Positions 1 through 7,664 of a DNA stretch of 64,000 bases are shown here, in pieces. The stretch is from an uncultured Tenacibaculum sp. (lineage in GTDB: Bacteria; Bacteroidota; Bacteroidia; Flavobacteriales; Flavobacteriaceae): NCBI RefSeq assembly GCF_947494125.1, contig NZ_CANLTU010000005.1, positions 62,001 to 126,000 on the forward strand, given 5' to 3'. Each line of letters begins with the position of its first letter. Within the stretch, counting starts at the first letter, position 1. The notes beneath the pieces are model-generated. The model was not told where the DNA came from and did no database searches. It saw nothing but the letters and a program-made list of their open reading frames with translations. The position numbers and the translations under genes are program-made.

Positions 1-603
1 ATGACAGATTTGGGTAAAAACAACCCAATACTTATTGATATTAATGAGGGTTCTATGAATAGTGACAAACTAACAATTTATAATAAAGATGCTTATGTTC
101 ATTTAGAACAAGATACCAAGTCTTTTTATGATGTTATTATTATTGACTTGCCAGATCCTAGAAGTGTTGAATTAGGTAGATTGTATTCTCATGAATTTTA
201 CACTTTATGTAAACGAAAATTAAGACCTAATGGATTACTTATAACGCAATCTGGAAGCCCTTACTTTGCTACAAAAGCATTTCAATGTATTGACTTAACA
301 ATGCAATCAGCAGGATTTACTACAGTTCCAATGCATAATCAAATAATATCTATGGGAGAATGGGGCTGGATTATAGGTACAAAGAATAAAGATATTTCAA
401 AAGAAAAATTAAAAAAGCAATTACAAAGCCTTCAATTCACATCTATTTCAACTAAATGGATTAATAATGACGCTATGTCACTACTTACTTCTTTTGGAAA
501 AAAAGATTTCTTTAACATTGACACAAAAAAAATAGAAGTTAATAAAATTCAAAACCCAGTATTGTATCAATATTATTTAAAAGGGAATTGGGATTTATAC
601 TAA
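1..603 (+). CDS. Spermidine synthase-like aminopropyltransferase, C-terminal part (5' end cut by window)
   Basis: This is the end of a polyamine aminopropyltransferase, which moves an aminopropyl group from decarboxylated S-adenosylmethionine to a diamine. The visible 200 residues carry the second half of the Rossmann methyltransferase-like fold: a DLPDPRSVELGRLYS segment near residue 50 (the catalytic Asp region) and the LRPNGLLITQ strand. The open frame begins at base 1, so the first ATG is almost certainly internal; family members of this type are usually much longer and have membrane helices at the N-terminus. It is followed after 6 bp by SpeD, which makes its co-substrate, and that supports the assignment. 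The true start and the membrane part lie outside the window. Confidence 0.85.
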   Translation: MTDLGKNNPILIDINEGSMNSDKLTIYNKDAYVHLEQDTKSFYDVIIIDLPDPRSVELGRLYSHEFYTLCKRKLRPNGLLITQSGSPYFATKAFQCIDLTMQSAGFTTVPMHNQIISMGEWGWIIGTKNKDISKEKLKKQLQSLQFTSISTKWINNDAMSLLTSFGKKDFFNIDTKKIEVNKIQNPVLYQYYLKGNWDLY

Positions 604-609
604 GAGAAA

Positions 610-906
610 ATGAAAACTAATTACAAACATATACAAGCTAACATATATAACCTTCAGGAATGGGTTTTAGAAATTAACCCTGAACTTTTGAAGGCTAAAT
701 TTGAAAAATTACTACAAAAAAGTGAGTTTACCATTTTAGCATTTAACGAACATTATTTTGAGCAACAAGGCTATACTTGTTTTTGGTTACTAGGAGAAAG
801 TCATTTAGCAATACATACTTTTCCTGAAAGTAAAAAAACCTATATCGAATTAAGCAGCTGTAATCAAGAAAAATTAAATACGTTTAAAATCTTGATGAAC
901 GCATGA
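610..906 (+). CDS. speD: S-adenosylmethionine decarboxylase proenzyme (pyruvoyl type)
   Basis: This enzyme decarboxylates S-adenosylmethionine to give the aminopropyl donor for spermidine synthesis. At 98 residues it is slightly shorter than the usual prokaryotic class 1B enzyme. The self-cleavage site is intact in GESHLAIHTFPE: Glu63-Ser64 is the scissile bond, and Ser64 would become the pyruvoyl group. His69 and Cys84 match the processing and proton-donor residues of the family. It sits between the spermidine synthase and the ion-channel gene and overlaps the latter by 4 bp (ATGA), so the two are translationally coupled. The residues are seen directly; activity is inferred from the family. 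Confidence 0.93.
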   Translation: MKTNYKHIQANIYNLQEWVLEINPELLKAKFEKLLQKSEFTILAFNEHYFEQQGYTCFWLLGESHLAIHTFPESKKTYIELSSCNQEKLNTFKILMNA

Positions 907-1910
907 ATACCAAGCAGAAACTAATACTTTTCACTGTAATTGCTGCCATCTATAATTTATTAGTATATGGTTTGTATTACTTTGAATCGAACTTCGAAAA
1001 CACAAACATTCATAACCTTGCAGATGCTTATTGGTACTCCTTAGTAACCTTAACAACTGTTGGTTATGGAGACTTCTACCCTATTACATTTTGGGGAAGA
1101 CTTATCGGAATCTTATTTGTACTAGGAAGCCTAGGTATGTTAGGATTCATTGTAACAGAATTAAGCTTAAAAATATCAGAATACTTAAAAAAAAGAGAAA
1201 TGGGATACTTTGGAACAGACATGAATAACCACTGTATAATTATTGGATGGAATGCTTTTTCTAGACAAGTAGCCGAACAAATTATTAAAGCTAATGAAAA
1301 CTTAGCCATTGTAGTAAATCAAGAATCAGATTTAAAGACTATTAAACAAATATATTCTGACAAAAACTGTTTTGTATTATTAGCAGATCTTAATGACTAC
1401 AAATCTTTAGAAAAGGTAAATATTAAAGACTCAAGAAGAGTATATGTTAGCTTTGAAAATGATACTGATACTTTAGTTTATACTATAAGTTTAAAAAAGC
1501 GCTATGAAAGTGTTAAATGTGTAGTTGCTATAGAAAACATAGAATTAAAATCATCTTTTAACTATTTAGGAGTACAGTTTATTATTCCTAAAAAAGAAAT
1601 TGTTTCTAAGTTTATTGCTAGTTATATTTTTGAACCTAACGTCGCTTTGCTTACTGAGGATTTAATATCGACTTCTAATGACAGGAGTAATTTAGATATT
1701 TGCGAAACAAAATTAACGAGTAAACATGTGTATATAAACACCAATTATTTTGACACTTTTGTAAAACTAAAAGAGCAATACGGAATTACTTTAGTTGCTC
1801 TTAGTAGAAATGGTGAACTTATTAAAAACCCTGAAAATAGTTTTAAACTTCTAGAAGATGACATCTTAGTATATATCGCAAATGGAGAAAACAAACAGTT
1901 TTTAAATTAG
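903..1910 (+). CDS. Two-TM potassium channel with RCK (TrkA-N/TrkA-C) domains
   Basis: This inner-membrane protein looks like a potassium channel gated by a cytoplasmic ligand-binding ring. Residues 8-26 and 65-87 are hydrophobic helices flanking a pore loop with the selectivity filter TVGYGD (52-57). From about residue 108 a TrkA-N Rossmann domain begins (HCIIIGWNAFSRQVAEQ), followed by a short C-terminal domain. The start codon overlaps the stop of speD. Its place among polyamine synthesis genes is suggestive because polyamines block or modulate many K+ channels, but that link is inference. The family is clear; the ligand and the ion are not proven. Confidence 0.88.
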   Translation: MNTKQKLILFTVIAAIYNLLVYGLYYFESNFENTNIHNLADAYWYSLVTLTTVGYGDFYPITFWGRLIGILFVLGSLGMLGFIVTELSLKISEYLKKREMGYFGTDMNNHCIIIGWNAFSRQVAEQIIKANENLAIVVNQESDLKTIKQIYSDKNCFVLLADLNDYKSLEKVNIKDSRRVYVSFENDTDTLVYTISLKKRYESVKCVVAIENIELKSSFNYLGVQFIIPKKEIVSKFIASYIFEPNVALLTEDLISTSNDRSNLDICETKLTSKHVYINTNYFDTFVKLKEQYGITLVALSRNGELIKNPENSFKLLEDDILVYIANGENKQFLN

Positions 1911-1913
1911 TTT

Positions 1914-2315
1914 ATGGAACATCAATTAAACGATATACTATCTAATATTCCGTTATTAAAGAAAAAAGTAAACGAGATTAGTCTTAAAAATCAAATTGAT
2001 AATGATGACTTATTATTAGAACTAGTAAAGTTTCTTAACCTTATTCATATTACAAATGAAAAATTAAGTCCCTCTTTATTAGTCGATTTGGCTTGGCATG
2101 AATTTATCTTATTTACTCGATATTATCATGAGTTTTGTTTAACTCACTACTCTAGATTTATTCATCACACCCCTAGTGAAAATGAAGATCACACCATTTA
2201 CCAAAAAACAATAGAATTATATATAAAACATTATAACAAACCTCCAGAGACTATCTGGGGTTCTTATGCTATAGAAGAATGGGAAGCTAGCAATTGCGGT
2301 GCTTGTCATAATTAA
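1914..2315 (+). CDS. GRDP-like (glycine-rich domain-containing protein-like) small protein
   Basis: A soluble 133-residue protein with no signal peptide. Its centre (LVDLAWHEFILFTRYYHEFC, then FIHHTPSE) resembles the His-rich core of the GRDP-like/DUF1399 family, in which a conserved Trp-His pair and a later His-x-Pro region are typical. The C-terminus ends in a CGAC motif. It starts 4 bp after the channel gene and precedes another protein with a Cys-rich end. The biochemical function is unknown. Assignment to GRDP-like rests on memory of the motif and should be confirmed with a profile search. Confidence 0.6.
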   Translation: MEHQLNDILSNIPLLKKKVNEISLKNQIDNDDLLLELVKFLNLIHITNEKLSPSLLVDLAWHEFILFTRYYHEFCLTHYSRFIHHTPSENEDHTIYQKTIELYIKHYNKPPETIWGSYAIEEWEASNCGACHN

Positions 2316-2328
2316 AAAAAATTAACTT

Positions 2329-3402
2329 ATGTATTTAGAAGGTATTATTACCATTGACCCGTCTCAATTAACTGAGATAAAAAAAGTAAAACCAACCAAA
2401 GCCTTTAAAAAGTTTTTTCATCACCTAACCTTAGGTGCTATTTCTGATAAAGAAGAACGTGAAACTTTTACTGCAGTTGCTATACTGCAACAATTAAATG
2501 CAACTTTTAGAAGTTTAAAAATTAACAATATTATTAAAATTTCACATGATGATATTGATTTTTATCACGATAAAGACGGTAAAGAAGACGATTTAAAATA
2601 CGCTCTAGACAAATATGAAATTGAAGTAAATGAAGCCATGTCTGTTCATTTTAAACAATTAAAACTTGTTTTAGAACATGAAGACAACGATTTTAAATAT
2701 TTAATTGAAGTTGAAATAAACAGAGACCATCAAGTAGGTGTTTATCCTGTCGTTATAAAAATATCAGGTTTATTTAAGGGATTTAATTCTGGGGATATTA
2801 ATGGAAAAATAAACAAGACTATAAACACTCAAGAAAGTTTTGATAAATTTAAAAAGGATAAAAACACTTGGTTCGATTATTTTTTAAACAAAATAAAACT
2901 ATCGTTAAAAAAGCAAATAGCTACAGACGATATCCAAACGTATATTAAAAACAAACACATACTTCCAAAACAAAAAGTAACCACCAAAAAAGATATTAGA
3001 TACACCACTAATAGAGGTGGCATTTATGGAGGCTATCATGGATTTGACGATTATTTATTTTACAGTCTCATTTGGTCAGATGCAATGCACAATCATGATA
3101 CAATAATTATTAAAGATTCTTATTATGAAAATGAAGCAGGTGAAGATTTAGGCTATTCAAAAGAAGTAGAAACTTCAAATGATATTTTTGATGGTGAAAG
3201 CAATACTGACGCAATCGACTCAACTGTTTTTGATGAAGACCCACTAAATATTAACGAACCAGAAGCTGAAGAATCTACTAGTTGGTTTGATTCGGATTCT
3301 TGGGGAAGCGATTCGGATTCAAGCTGGTTTGATTTTGACTCAGACTCAGACTCTAGCTCCTGTTCAAGTTGCTCTAGCTGTTCTTCATGTGGTGGAGATT
3401 AA
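2329..3402 (+). CDS. Unknown cytosolic protein with acidic Ser/Asp tail ending in a CxxC ladder
   Basis: I do not recognise this 357-residue protein. It has no signal peptide or membrane helix. The first 220 residues are a mixed alpha/beta region rich in Lys, Asp and Ile; from about 260 it becomes acidic and then a low-complexity Asp/Ser/Trp stretch. The last 16 residues hold four cysteines spaced three apart (C-SS-C-SS-C-SS-C-GGD), which looks like a metal- or redox-binding tail. It is the last gene of the polyamine/channel operon, 13 bp after the GRDP-like gene, and a terminator follows directly. Confidence 0.65.
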   Translation: MYLEGIITIDPSQLTEIKKVKPTKAFKKFFHHLTLGAISDKEERETFTAVAILQQLNATFRSLKINNIIKISHDDIDFYHDKDGKEDDLKYALDKYEIEVNEAMSVHFKQLKLVLEHEDNDFKYLIEVEINRDHQVGVYPVVIKISGLFKGFNSGDINGKINKTINTQESFDKFKKDKNTWFDYFLNKIKLSLKKQIATDDIQTYIKNKHILPKQKVTTKKDIRYTTNRGGIYGGYHGFDDYLFYSLIWSDAMHNHDTIIIKDSYYENEAGEDLGYSKEVETSNDIFDGESNTDAIDSTVFDEDPLNINEPEAEESTSWFDSDSWGSDSDSSWFDFDSDSDSSSCSSCSSCSSCGGD

Positions 3403-3406
3403 CCTT

Positions 3407-3450
3407 AAAACAAAACCTGTTTATAACTATATAAACAGGTTTTGTTTTTT
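3407..3450 (+). terminator. Terminator at end of the polyamine/channel operon
   Basis: Inverted repeat with arms AAAACAAAACCTGTTTATA and TATAAACAGGTTTTGTTTT and a 3-base loop, followed by a T-run. It lies between two convergent genes and, with A/T runs on both sides, may work in both directions. Confidence 0.8.
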
Positions 3451-3465
3451 TATAATATTACTAAA

Positions 3466-3891
3466 CTACTCTGCTCCAAAAACAGTAATAACAATTTTCC
3501 TGTTACCTCCATAATTACGGTGTTCTCCTAAATAAATTCCCTGCCAAGTACCTAAATTTAATTTTCCTTTTGTAATAGGTATTTGAACCTGGCATCCTAA
3601 CATAGAACTTTTAATATGCGCTGGCATATCATCAGCTCCTTCATAATCATGTTTATAATAGGGCATATTTTCAGGAATCATTTTATTAATATGCGATTCA
3701 AAATCTTCTCTTACCGTAGGGTCTGCATTTTCGTTTATCGTTAAACTTGCAGAAGTATGTTTTATAAATGCTTGAAATTGACCTATGGCTATAGTTTGTA
3801 ATTCAGGTACAGCTTCTACTAAAATATTTGTAATAATATGATAGCCTCTTTTAAACTCAGGTAATTGAATTTCTTTTTGATATATTTTCAT
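3466..3891 (-). CDS. yjbQ: YjbQ family protein (UPF0047)
   Basis: A 141-residue protein of the YjbQ/UPF0047 family. The family signature HTSASLTINENADPTVREDFE lies at about residues 45-65, and GTWQGIYLGEHR near the C-terminus supplies the conserved late motif. Some members show weak thiamine-phosphate synthase activity, so databases often name them secondary thiamine-phosphate synthase; the physiological role is not settled. The gene is single, convergent with the polyamine operon, and has a Bacteroidota-type promoter only 4 bp before its start codon. Confidence 0.9.
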   Translation of the reverse strand: MKIYQKEIQLPEFKRGYHIITNILVEAVPELQTIAIGQFQAFIKHTSASLTINENADPTVREDFESHINKMIPENMPYYKHDYEGADDMPAHIKSSMLGCQVQIPITKGKLNLGTWQGIYLGEHRNYGGNRKIVITVFGAE

Positions 3892-3895
3892 AATT

Positions 3896-3928
3896 CAAAA
3901 ATAACAAAAGCCATTGATGTACTATCAA
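3896..3928 (-). promoter_or_regulatory. Promoter for yjbQ (TTG, 22 bp, TATTTTTG), nearly leaderless
   Basis: On the minus strand TATTTTTG (3896-3903) matches the Bacteroidota -7 element TAnnTTTG exactly, and a TTG lies 22 bp upstream (3926-3928). Only four bases separate the -7 element from the ATG, so the transcript would start at or next to the start codon. An inverted repeat occupies the spacer. Confidence 0.6.
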
Positions 3929-3930
3929 TG
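3912..3930. promoter_or_regulatory. Inverted repeat inside the yjbQ promoter (possible operator)
   Basis: CATTGAT-GTACT-ATCAATG, two perfect 7-bp arms around 5 bp. It covers the -33 element and much of the spacer of the yjbQ promoter, so a protein bound there would block transcription. It could instead be a weak terminator remnant; a strong terminator for the upstream gene already exists at 3993-4021. Confidence 0.4.
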
Positions 3931-3992
3931 ACTTTTAAAAACAAACAAACTTAATCAAGTTTATAAAATATTTTTTTAATTAAGAATTAAGA

Positions 3993-4021
3993 AAACCGAA
4001 TTGTAAAAAACAATTCGGTTT
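3993..4021 (-). terminator. Terminator after the 405-residue secreted protein gene
   Basis: Perfect 12-bp stem AAACCGAATTGT / ACAATTCGGTTT with a 5-base loop, 23 bp past the stop codon. On the minus strand it is followed by TTCTTAATT. Confidence 0.75.
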
Positions 4022-4043
4022 AGAATAATCAAAAAATAGGATT

Positions 4044-5261
4044 TTATTCATCTAAATAATCCTCTAAAACTGTAATCCACCCCTTAACTGGATCCAATAA
4101 TAGTTTTTCAGTATTTGCTGTATATTCTAATTGTATAGTTCCTGTTGCTACTGGATCTATGTTTTGACCATCTTTAAAAGCCCAAACGGTAACTTTTAAA
4201 TCATAAGTTTGTCCTTCTTTTAAATCGTCTTGCGTTTGTCTTAATAACTCTAAGAAAGCATAATCAGCAATATTATTTGAACGGTTTATAGTTACTTTTG
4301 GATAAAAGAAATAGAAATCGTTTTTGTACTTATCTAACTGTGGAATGTTTTTAGAAAACTTTGTACTTGTTTTTCTCAACTCCTCTCTACCAGTTTTCTT
4401 ACCTGCCATTTCATACGTAATATTAAACCATGAACCTGGATGAGAAACCGATAATGGCTGATCGAAATAAGGCTTAAATGCAACTGTTGAACCTAACTCT
4501 TGTTTTGTAATAAAATTAGCTACTTTCTCTACTGGTTGATTTGATTTTGAACTTCTTAAATAGTTAGTTCCTTTTGCAAAAGCTACTTTTCCATGATAAT
4601 TTTTATACGAATCGAAACGCATTAATTTCTTTTTCGTCTTTGCCATTTTAAGCGAGTTTAAATCACTTATTATCATATCTACTTTAGCTTGTGCTGTTTC
4701 AATATCCCAAGTATCTAAATCAGCTTTATTTTTTGCCATTACTTCTATTACTGTTCTTTTTGAATCTAATGGCACTGATTCTTCATAACTATTTATACTT
4801 CTATCCGTTTGTTGCGTTTGTGCTAAAACTCCTGGTGCTACTTCAAAAACTTCTATATATGATTTTGCTGAAGATGACATCCATACAAAAAACATTTTTA
4901 CTTGTTTTTTTCTAAAATAACTTTCTTTAAAGTTCATTTTTAACTGAGGGTCTTCTTGCTTTTTCTCCCAATATTGTAGTTGGTTTACAACTTTCCCTTG
5001 ATCCTCTTTTACAAATTTAAAACCAAAAGCTTTCTTATCTTTTAAACCATGGTACTCTCCACTCATACCAAGTTCATCGTTTACACTATTTAAATATCCA
5101 AAAGTTCCAGATGATGACCCTGAAGATTTTGATCCTCTTTTTGAACTTTTTTTAGATGTTACTTTTTTTATTAAGCTTTTAAATTGTGCATTTGTTTCAG
5201 TAGCTCCCCCTAAAAACATTATCGCACTTAATGCACATGTTAGTATTACTTGTTTTCTCAT
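4044..5261 (-). CDS. Secreted or periplasmic protein of unknown function (405 aa)
   Basis: Not recognised. The N-terminus (MRKQVILTCALSAIMFLGG) followed by ATETNAQ is a good signal peptide with cleavage near residue 25. A basic Lys/Ser-rich linker follows (about 28-52), then a globular part with many Lys and aromatic residues. There is no T9SS sorting tail, lipobox or later membrane helix. It lies 22 bp after the 450-residue secreted protein and probably forms an operon with it, downstream of a LytTR-type repeat. The two neighbours may work together in the envelope, but this is inference from position only. Confidence 0.7.
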   Translation of the reverse strand: MRKQVILTCALSAIMFLGGATETNAQFKSLIKKVTSKKSSKRGSKSSGSSSGTFGYLNSVNDELGMSGEYHGLKDKKAFGFKFVKEDQGKVVNQLQYWEKKQEDPQLKMNFKESYFRKKQVKMFFVWMSSSAKSYIEVFEVAPGVLAQTQQTDRSINSYEESVPLDSKRTVIEVMAKNKADLDTWDIETAQAKVDMIISDLNSLKMAKTKKKLMRFDSYKNYHGKVAFAKGTNYLRSSKSNQPVEKVANFITKQELGSTVAFKPYFDQPLSVSHPGSWFNITYEMAGKKTGREELRKTSTKFSKNIPQLDKYKNDFYFFYPKVTINRSNNIADYAFLELLRQTQDDLKEGQTYDLKVTVWAFKDGQNIDPVATGTIQLEYTANTEKLLLDPVKGWITVLEDYLDE

Positions 5262-5283
5262 TTTAATTTGATTTTTAGTTTAG

Positions 5284-6636
5284 TTAAAAATTTAATTTTA
5301 TTGATTTTACTTGTTTTGTTATTCTTCCATTATCTCCTCTTACTCCATTTCTACCTCTACTTGCACTTGAATATTTAGGCGCTCCTCCATTTCCACCATC
5401 TCCTCCTTGGTTGTTAAGCTCTATGTTTAATTTTGTTACTGATGGATCTTTTATTAATAAAATATTTCCTCCAGCTCCTCCATCTCCTCCGTTTCCTCCA
5501 TTTGGAGAACTTTTACGTCCTTCATCTCCATTCATACCTCTTCCTCCTTTATTGTTTACAATTAACTTCGTATTTGTTGTTAATTTATATCTTGCTACAT
5601 GCTTCTTTTTCGAGGTATTATAAATGTCTATTTTATTTAATTTAACTCCAGTTTGCTTATGATTTACCGTTTTTACTTTTATAGTTAAATTATCTCCTCT
5701 TCCAGCATGTTGCCCATTCTTTCCTTGAAAAACTGTTACATACTTATGACGTTCATGCCCCCAAAAACCTTGTTGATTTACCTGTATAGAAAGATTATTT
5801 GTTGTATTTATATGTTTTGTTGCTTTTAATTGAGGATGGTATTTAGATACTATTTGTAATGTAACTCTGTCGTTTTTTAACGATTTTGCATCTTCATCTA
5901 CTCTAACCTCATCTATAGTATTACTACATCCTTTATGAGTCAATTTAAAATCACTCCATGGAATTTTACCTCCTAAATTTTTTGTTGAAAGTTTACTTCC
6001 ATTTTTAAGAGTTGCTACCACTCCATACTTTATTGCTTCTGAAAAATGTGCTACTTTTTTTGGTGTATTGACTAACTTAATTTCTACACTACTTACTTGT
6101 TTATCTTGTAATGAATTTTTCTTCCTTTCGCCTTCTGCCAATACTGCTTTTTGCTCTTGCACATTTGCTCTTGCATTGGTTTGATTTTTAAATACTGCTT
6201 TTGAATAATTTTCTACAATCTTATTCAGTTCTTCATATTTTTTAGACAAACTGCCATTCTTAGAGAATACATATTTTGTAGTTGCTTCCTCTTTTCCATT
6301 CCAACTATAGTAAACTCCTATTCCATTGATAAACGTTAAACGATATGTTGAAAAATTAAAATATGCAGGATGTCCTGGTACATCTGGCTTAAAATTCTCA
6401 TCTAAGATCCCAGCTCTTTTTACAAGAACATTTGAAACATCTTCCCCTGATTTTGTAAATGTTATTGGCCATTGTTTTTTAACCTTGACCATTTTATATT
6501 TTTTATACGATACTTTTTCAACCTTAAAAACGGTGTACTTACCCGATTGAAAAGCTGCTAATATTTTATTTTGATTCTCTTGTGCTTGACATATAACTGC
6601 CAGAAACATTAATAGTATTGAAGTATATTTTTTCAT
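5284..6636 (-). CDS. Secreted protein with Gly/Asn-rich collagen-like C-terminal region
   Basis: Not recognised by family. Residues 1-18 (MKKYTSILLMFLAVICQA) are a signal peptide. The middle of the protein is beta-rich, and residues about 365-440 are glycine-rich with repeated GGNGG and GGDGG units (for example NGGNGGDGGAGGN and GGDGGNGGAP), giving collagen-like or loop-rich composition. The last residues (TKQVKSIKLNF) do not look like a T9SS sorting domain. It is the first gene of a two-gene unit with the 405-residue protein. A pair of TTCCGAA repeats, matching a pair upstream of the sensor kinase gene, lies 77 bp before its start, so it is a candidate target of the LytTR regulator. Confidence 0.7.
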   Translation of the reverse strand: MKKYTSILLMFLAVICQAQENQNKILAAFQSGKYTVFKVEKVSYKKYKMVKVKKQWPITFTKSGEDVSNVLVKRAGILDENFKPDVPGHPAYFNFSTYRLTFINGIGVYYSWNGKEEATTKYVFSKNGSLSKKYEELNKIVENYSKAVFKNQTNARANVQEQKAVLAEGERKKNSLQDKQVSSVEIKLVNTPKKVAHFSEAIKYGVVATLKNGSKLSTKNLGGKIPWSDFKLTHKGCSNTIDEVRVDEDAKSLKNDRVTLQIVSKYHPQLKATKHINTTNNLSIQVNQQGFWGHERHKYVTVFQGKNGQHAGRGDNLTIKVKTVNHKQTGVKLNKIDIYNTSKKKHVARYKLTTNTKLIVNNKGGRGMNGDEGRKSSPNGGNGGDGGAGGNILLIKDPSVTKLNIELNNQGGDGGNGGAPKYSSASRGRNGVRGDNGRITKQVKSIKLNF

Positions 6637-6712
6637 TTTTAGCCCCTGTTTTTTTTAAAAAATTATCTTGAGGCAAATAAAGTTTAGTTTTAAAGATATA
6701 GTCTAAAATTAC

Positions 6713-6742
6713 TTCCGAATGAACTATTTTCTTTTCCGAAAA
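6713..6742. promoter_or_regulatory. Candidate LytTR binding site, copy 1
   Basis: TTCCGAATG, 12-bp spacer, TTCCGAAAA. The TTCCGAA half-sites start 21 bp apart, two helical turns, as is usual for LytTR regulators. Both 9-bp halves are identical to those at 12063-12092 while the spacers differ. It lies 77 bp upstream of the start codon of the 450-residue secreted protein. Confidence 0.65.
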
Positions 6743-6878
6743 GAAATTTTCACAAAACAAAAAAGCCTTCACATAACTAATTATGAATACCTTACAACAT
6801 ACCTTTTCTTTTTATCAGACTCTATTTGTAACTGTTTTTCTTCTTATAAACACTCTATACCATTATTTTATCAAAAAG

Positions 6879-6909
6879 AAAAACCATCTATAATTTATAG
6901 ATGGTTTTT
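6879..6909 (-). terminator. Terminator of the histidine kinase/response regulator operon
   Basis: Perfect 14-bp stem AAAAACCATCTATA / TATAGATGGTTTTT with a 3-base loop, about 10 bp past the stop codon of the response regulator; on the minus strand it runs into TTTTTCTTTTTG. Confidence 0.85.
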
Positions 6910-6919
6910 GTTATTTTTT

Positions 6920-7663
6920 CTAAGAACAAAAAAGTTCTTCAAAATGCTCTTTGTAACTTTTACTAATTGGTATTTTAAAATCTGTTTTTAATTTTACTTC
7001 TTTTTCTTTTTTTGAATACATATCTACTTGATCTAAGTTTACGATCCACGAACGATGAACTCTAGTAAATTCATTATCTACACATAATAATTTCTGATAA
7101 TAACTTAGTTTTTTGGCTACCACATATTTTTTTTGATTACTAGTATATATAATTGAATACATTCTATCAGCTTCAATACATAAAATATCATCTATATTTA
7201 TTATAGCATAATCTGTTTTGTATGGAATTGCTATTCTCTGTAATTTCTTTTTATTACTTTTTAATACTTCTAAATTTGTATTTGAAAAACCTAAATTCCC
7301 AATTGTACTTTTTGCTTTTTTTACAGATTCCTTTAACCTTTCTATATCTATTGGTTTTAGTAAATAATCTATTGCTGCTACTTCAAATGCTTTTATTGCA
7401 TACACATCATAAGCTGTTATAAAAATAATTTGGAAGTTTATATTTTCAAATTCTTCTAATAATTGAAATCCATTTTTTCTTGGCATTTCTATATCTAAAA
7501 ACACCAGTTGTGGTTTATTTTTTTTTATCTCTATTACTGCTTCATCTACATTTGAAGCTTCAGAAACCACTTCTACTTCTTTACAAAAAGCATTTAACAA
7601 ATATTTTAAATTCTCTCTTGCATTTAATTCATCATCTACTATTACTGCTTGTATCTTTGTCAT
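6920..7663 (-). CDS. LytTR-family response regulator
   Basis: A two-domain transcription factor of 247 residues. Residues 4-120 form a receiver domain with acidic residues at 10-12 (DDE) and the phospho-acceptor Asp57 in VFLDIEMPRKNG. Residues about 145-245 form a LytTR DNA-binding domain (ECIxADRMYSIIYT-like start, VHRSWIVNLDQVD near the end). Such domains bind pairs of direct repeats about two turns apart. It starts 1 bp after the histidine kinase gene, so the two are coupled. The two matching repeat pairs at 6713-6742 and 12063-12092 flank this locus and are its most likely targets. Confidence 0.93.
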   Translation of the reverse strand: MTKIQAVIVDDELNARENLKYLLNAFCKEVEVVSEASNVDEAVIEIKKNKPQLVFLDIEMPRKNGFQLLEEFENINFQIIFITAYDVYAIKAFEVAAIDYLLKPIDIERLKESVKKAKSTIGNLGFSNTNLEVLKSNKKKLQRIAIPYKTDYAIINIDDILCIEADRMYSIIYTSNQKKYVVAKKLSYYQKLLCVDNEFTRVHRSWIVNLDQVDMYSKKEKEVKLKTDFKIPISKSYKEHFEELFCS

Positions 7664-7664
7664 C

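Noticed and set aside
5411..5645. Plus-strand open frames opposite the Gly-rich protein
   Set aside because: Low-complexity Leu/Pro-rich shadows of the Gly-rich codons on the other strand.
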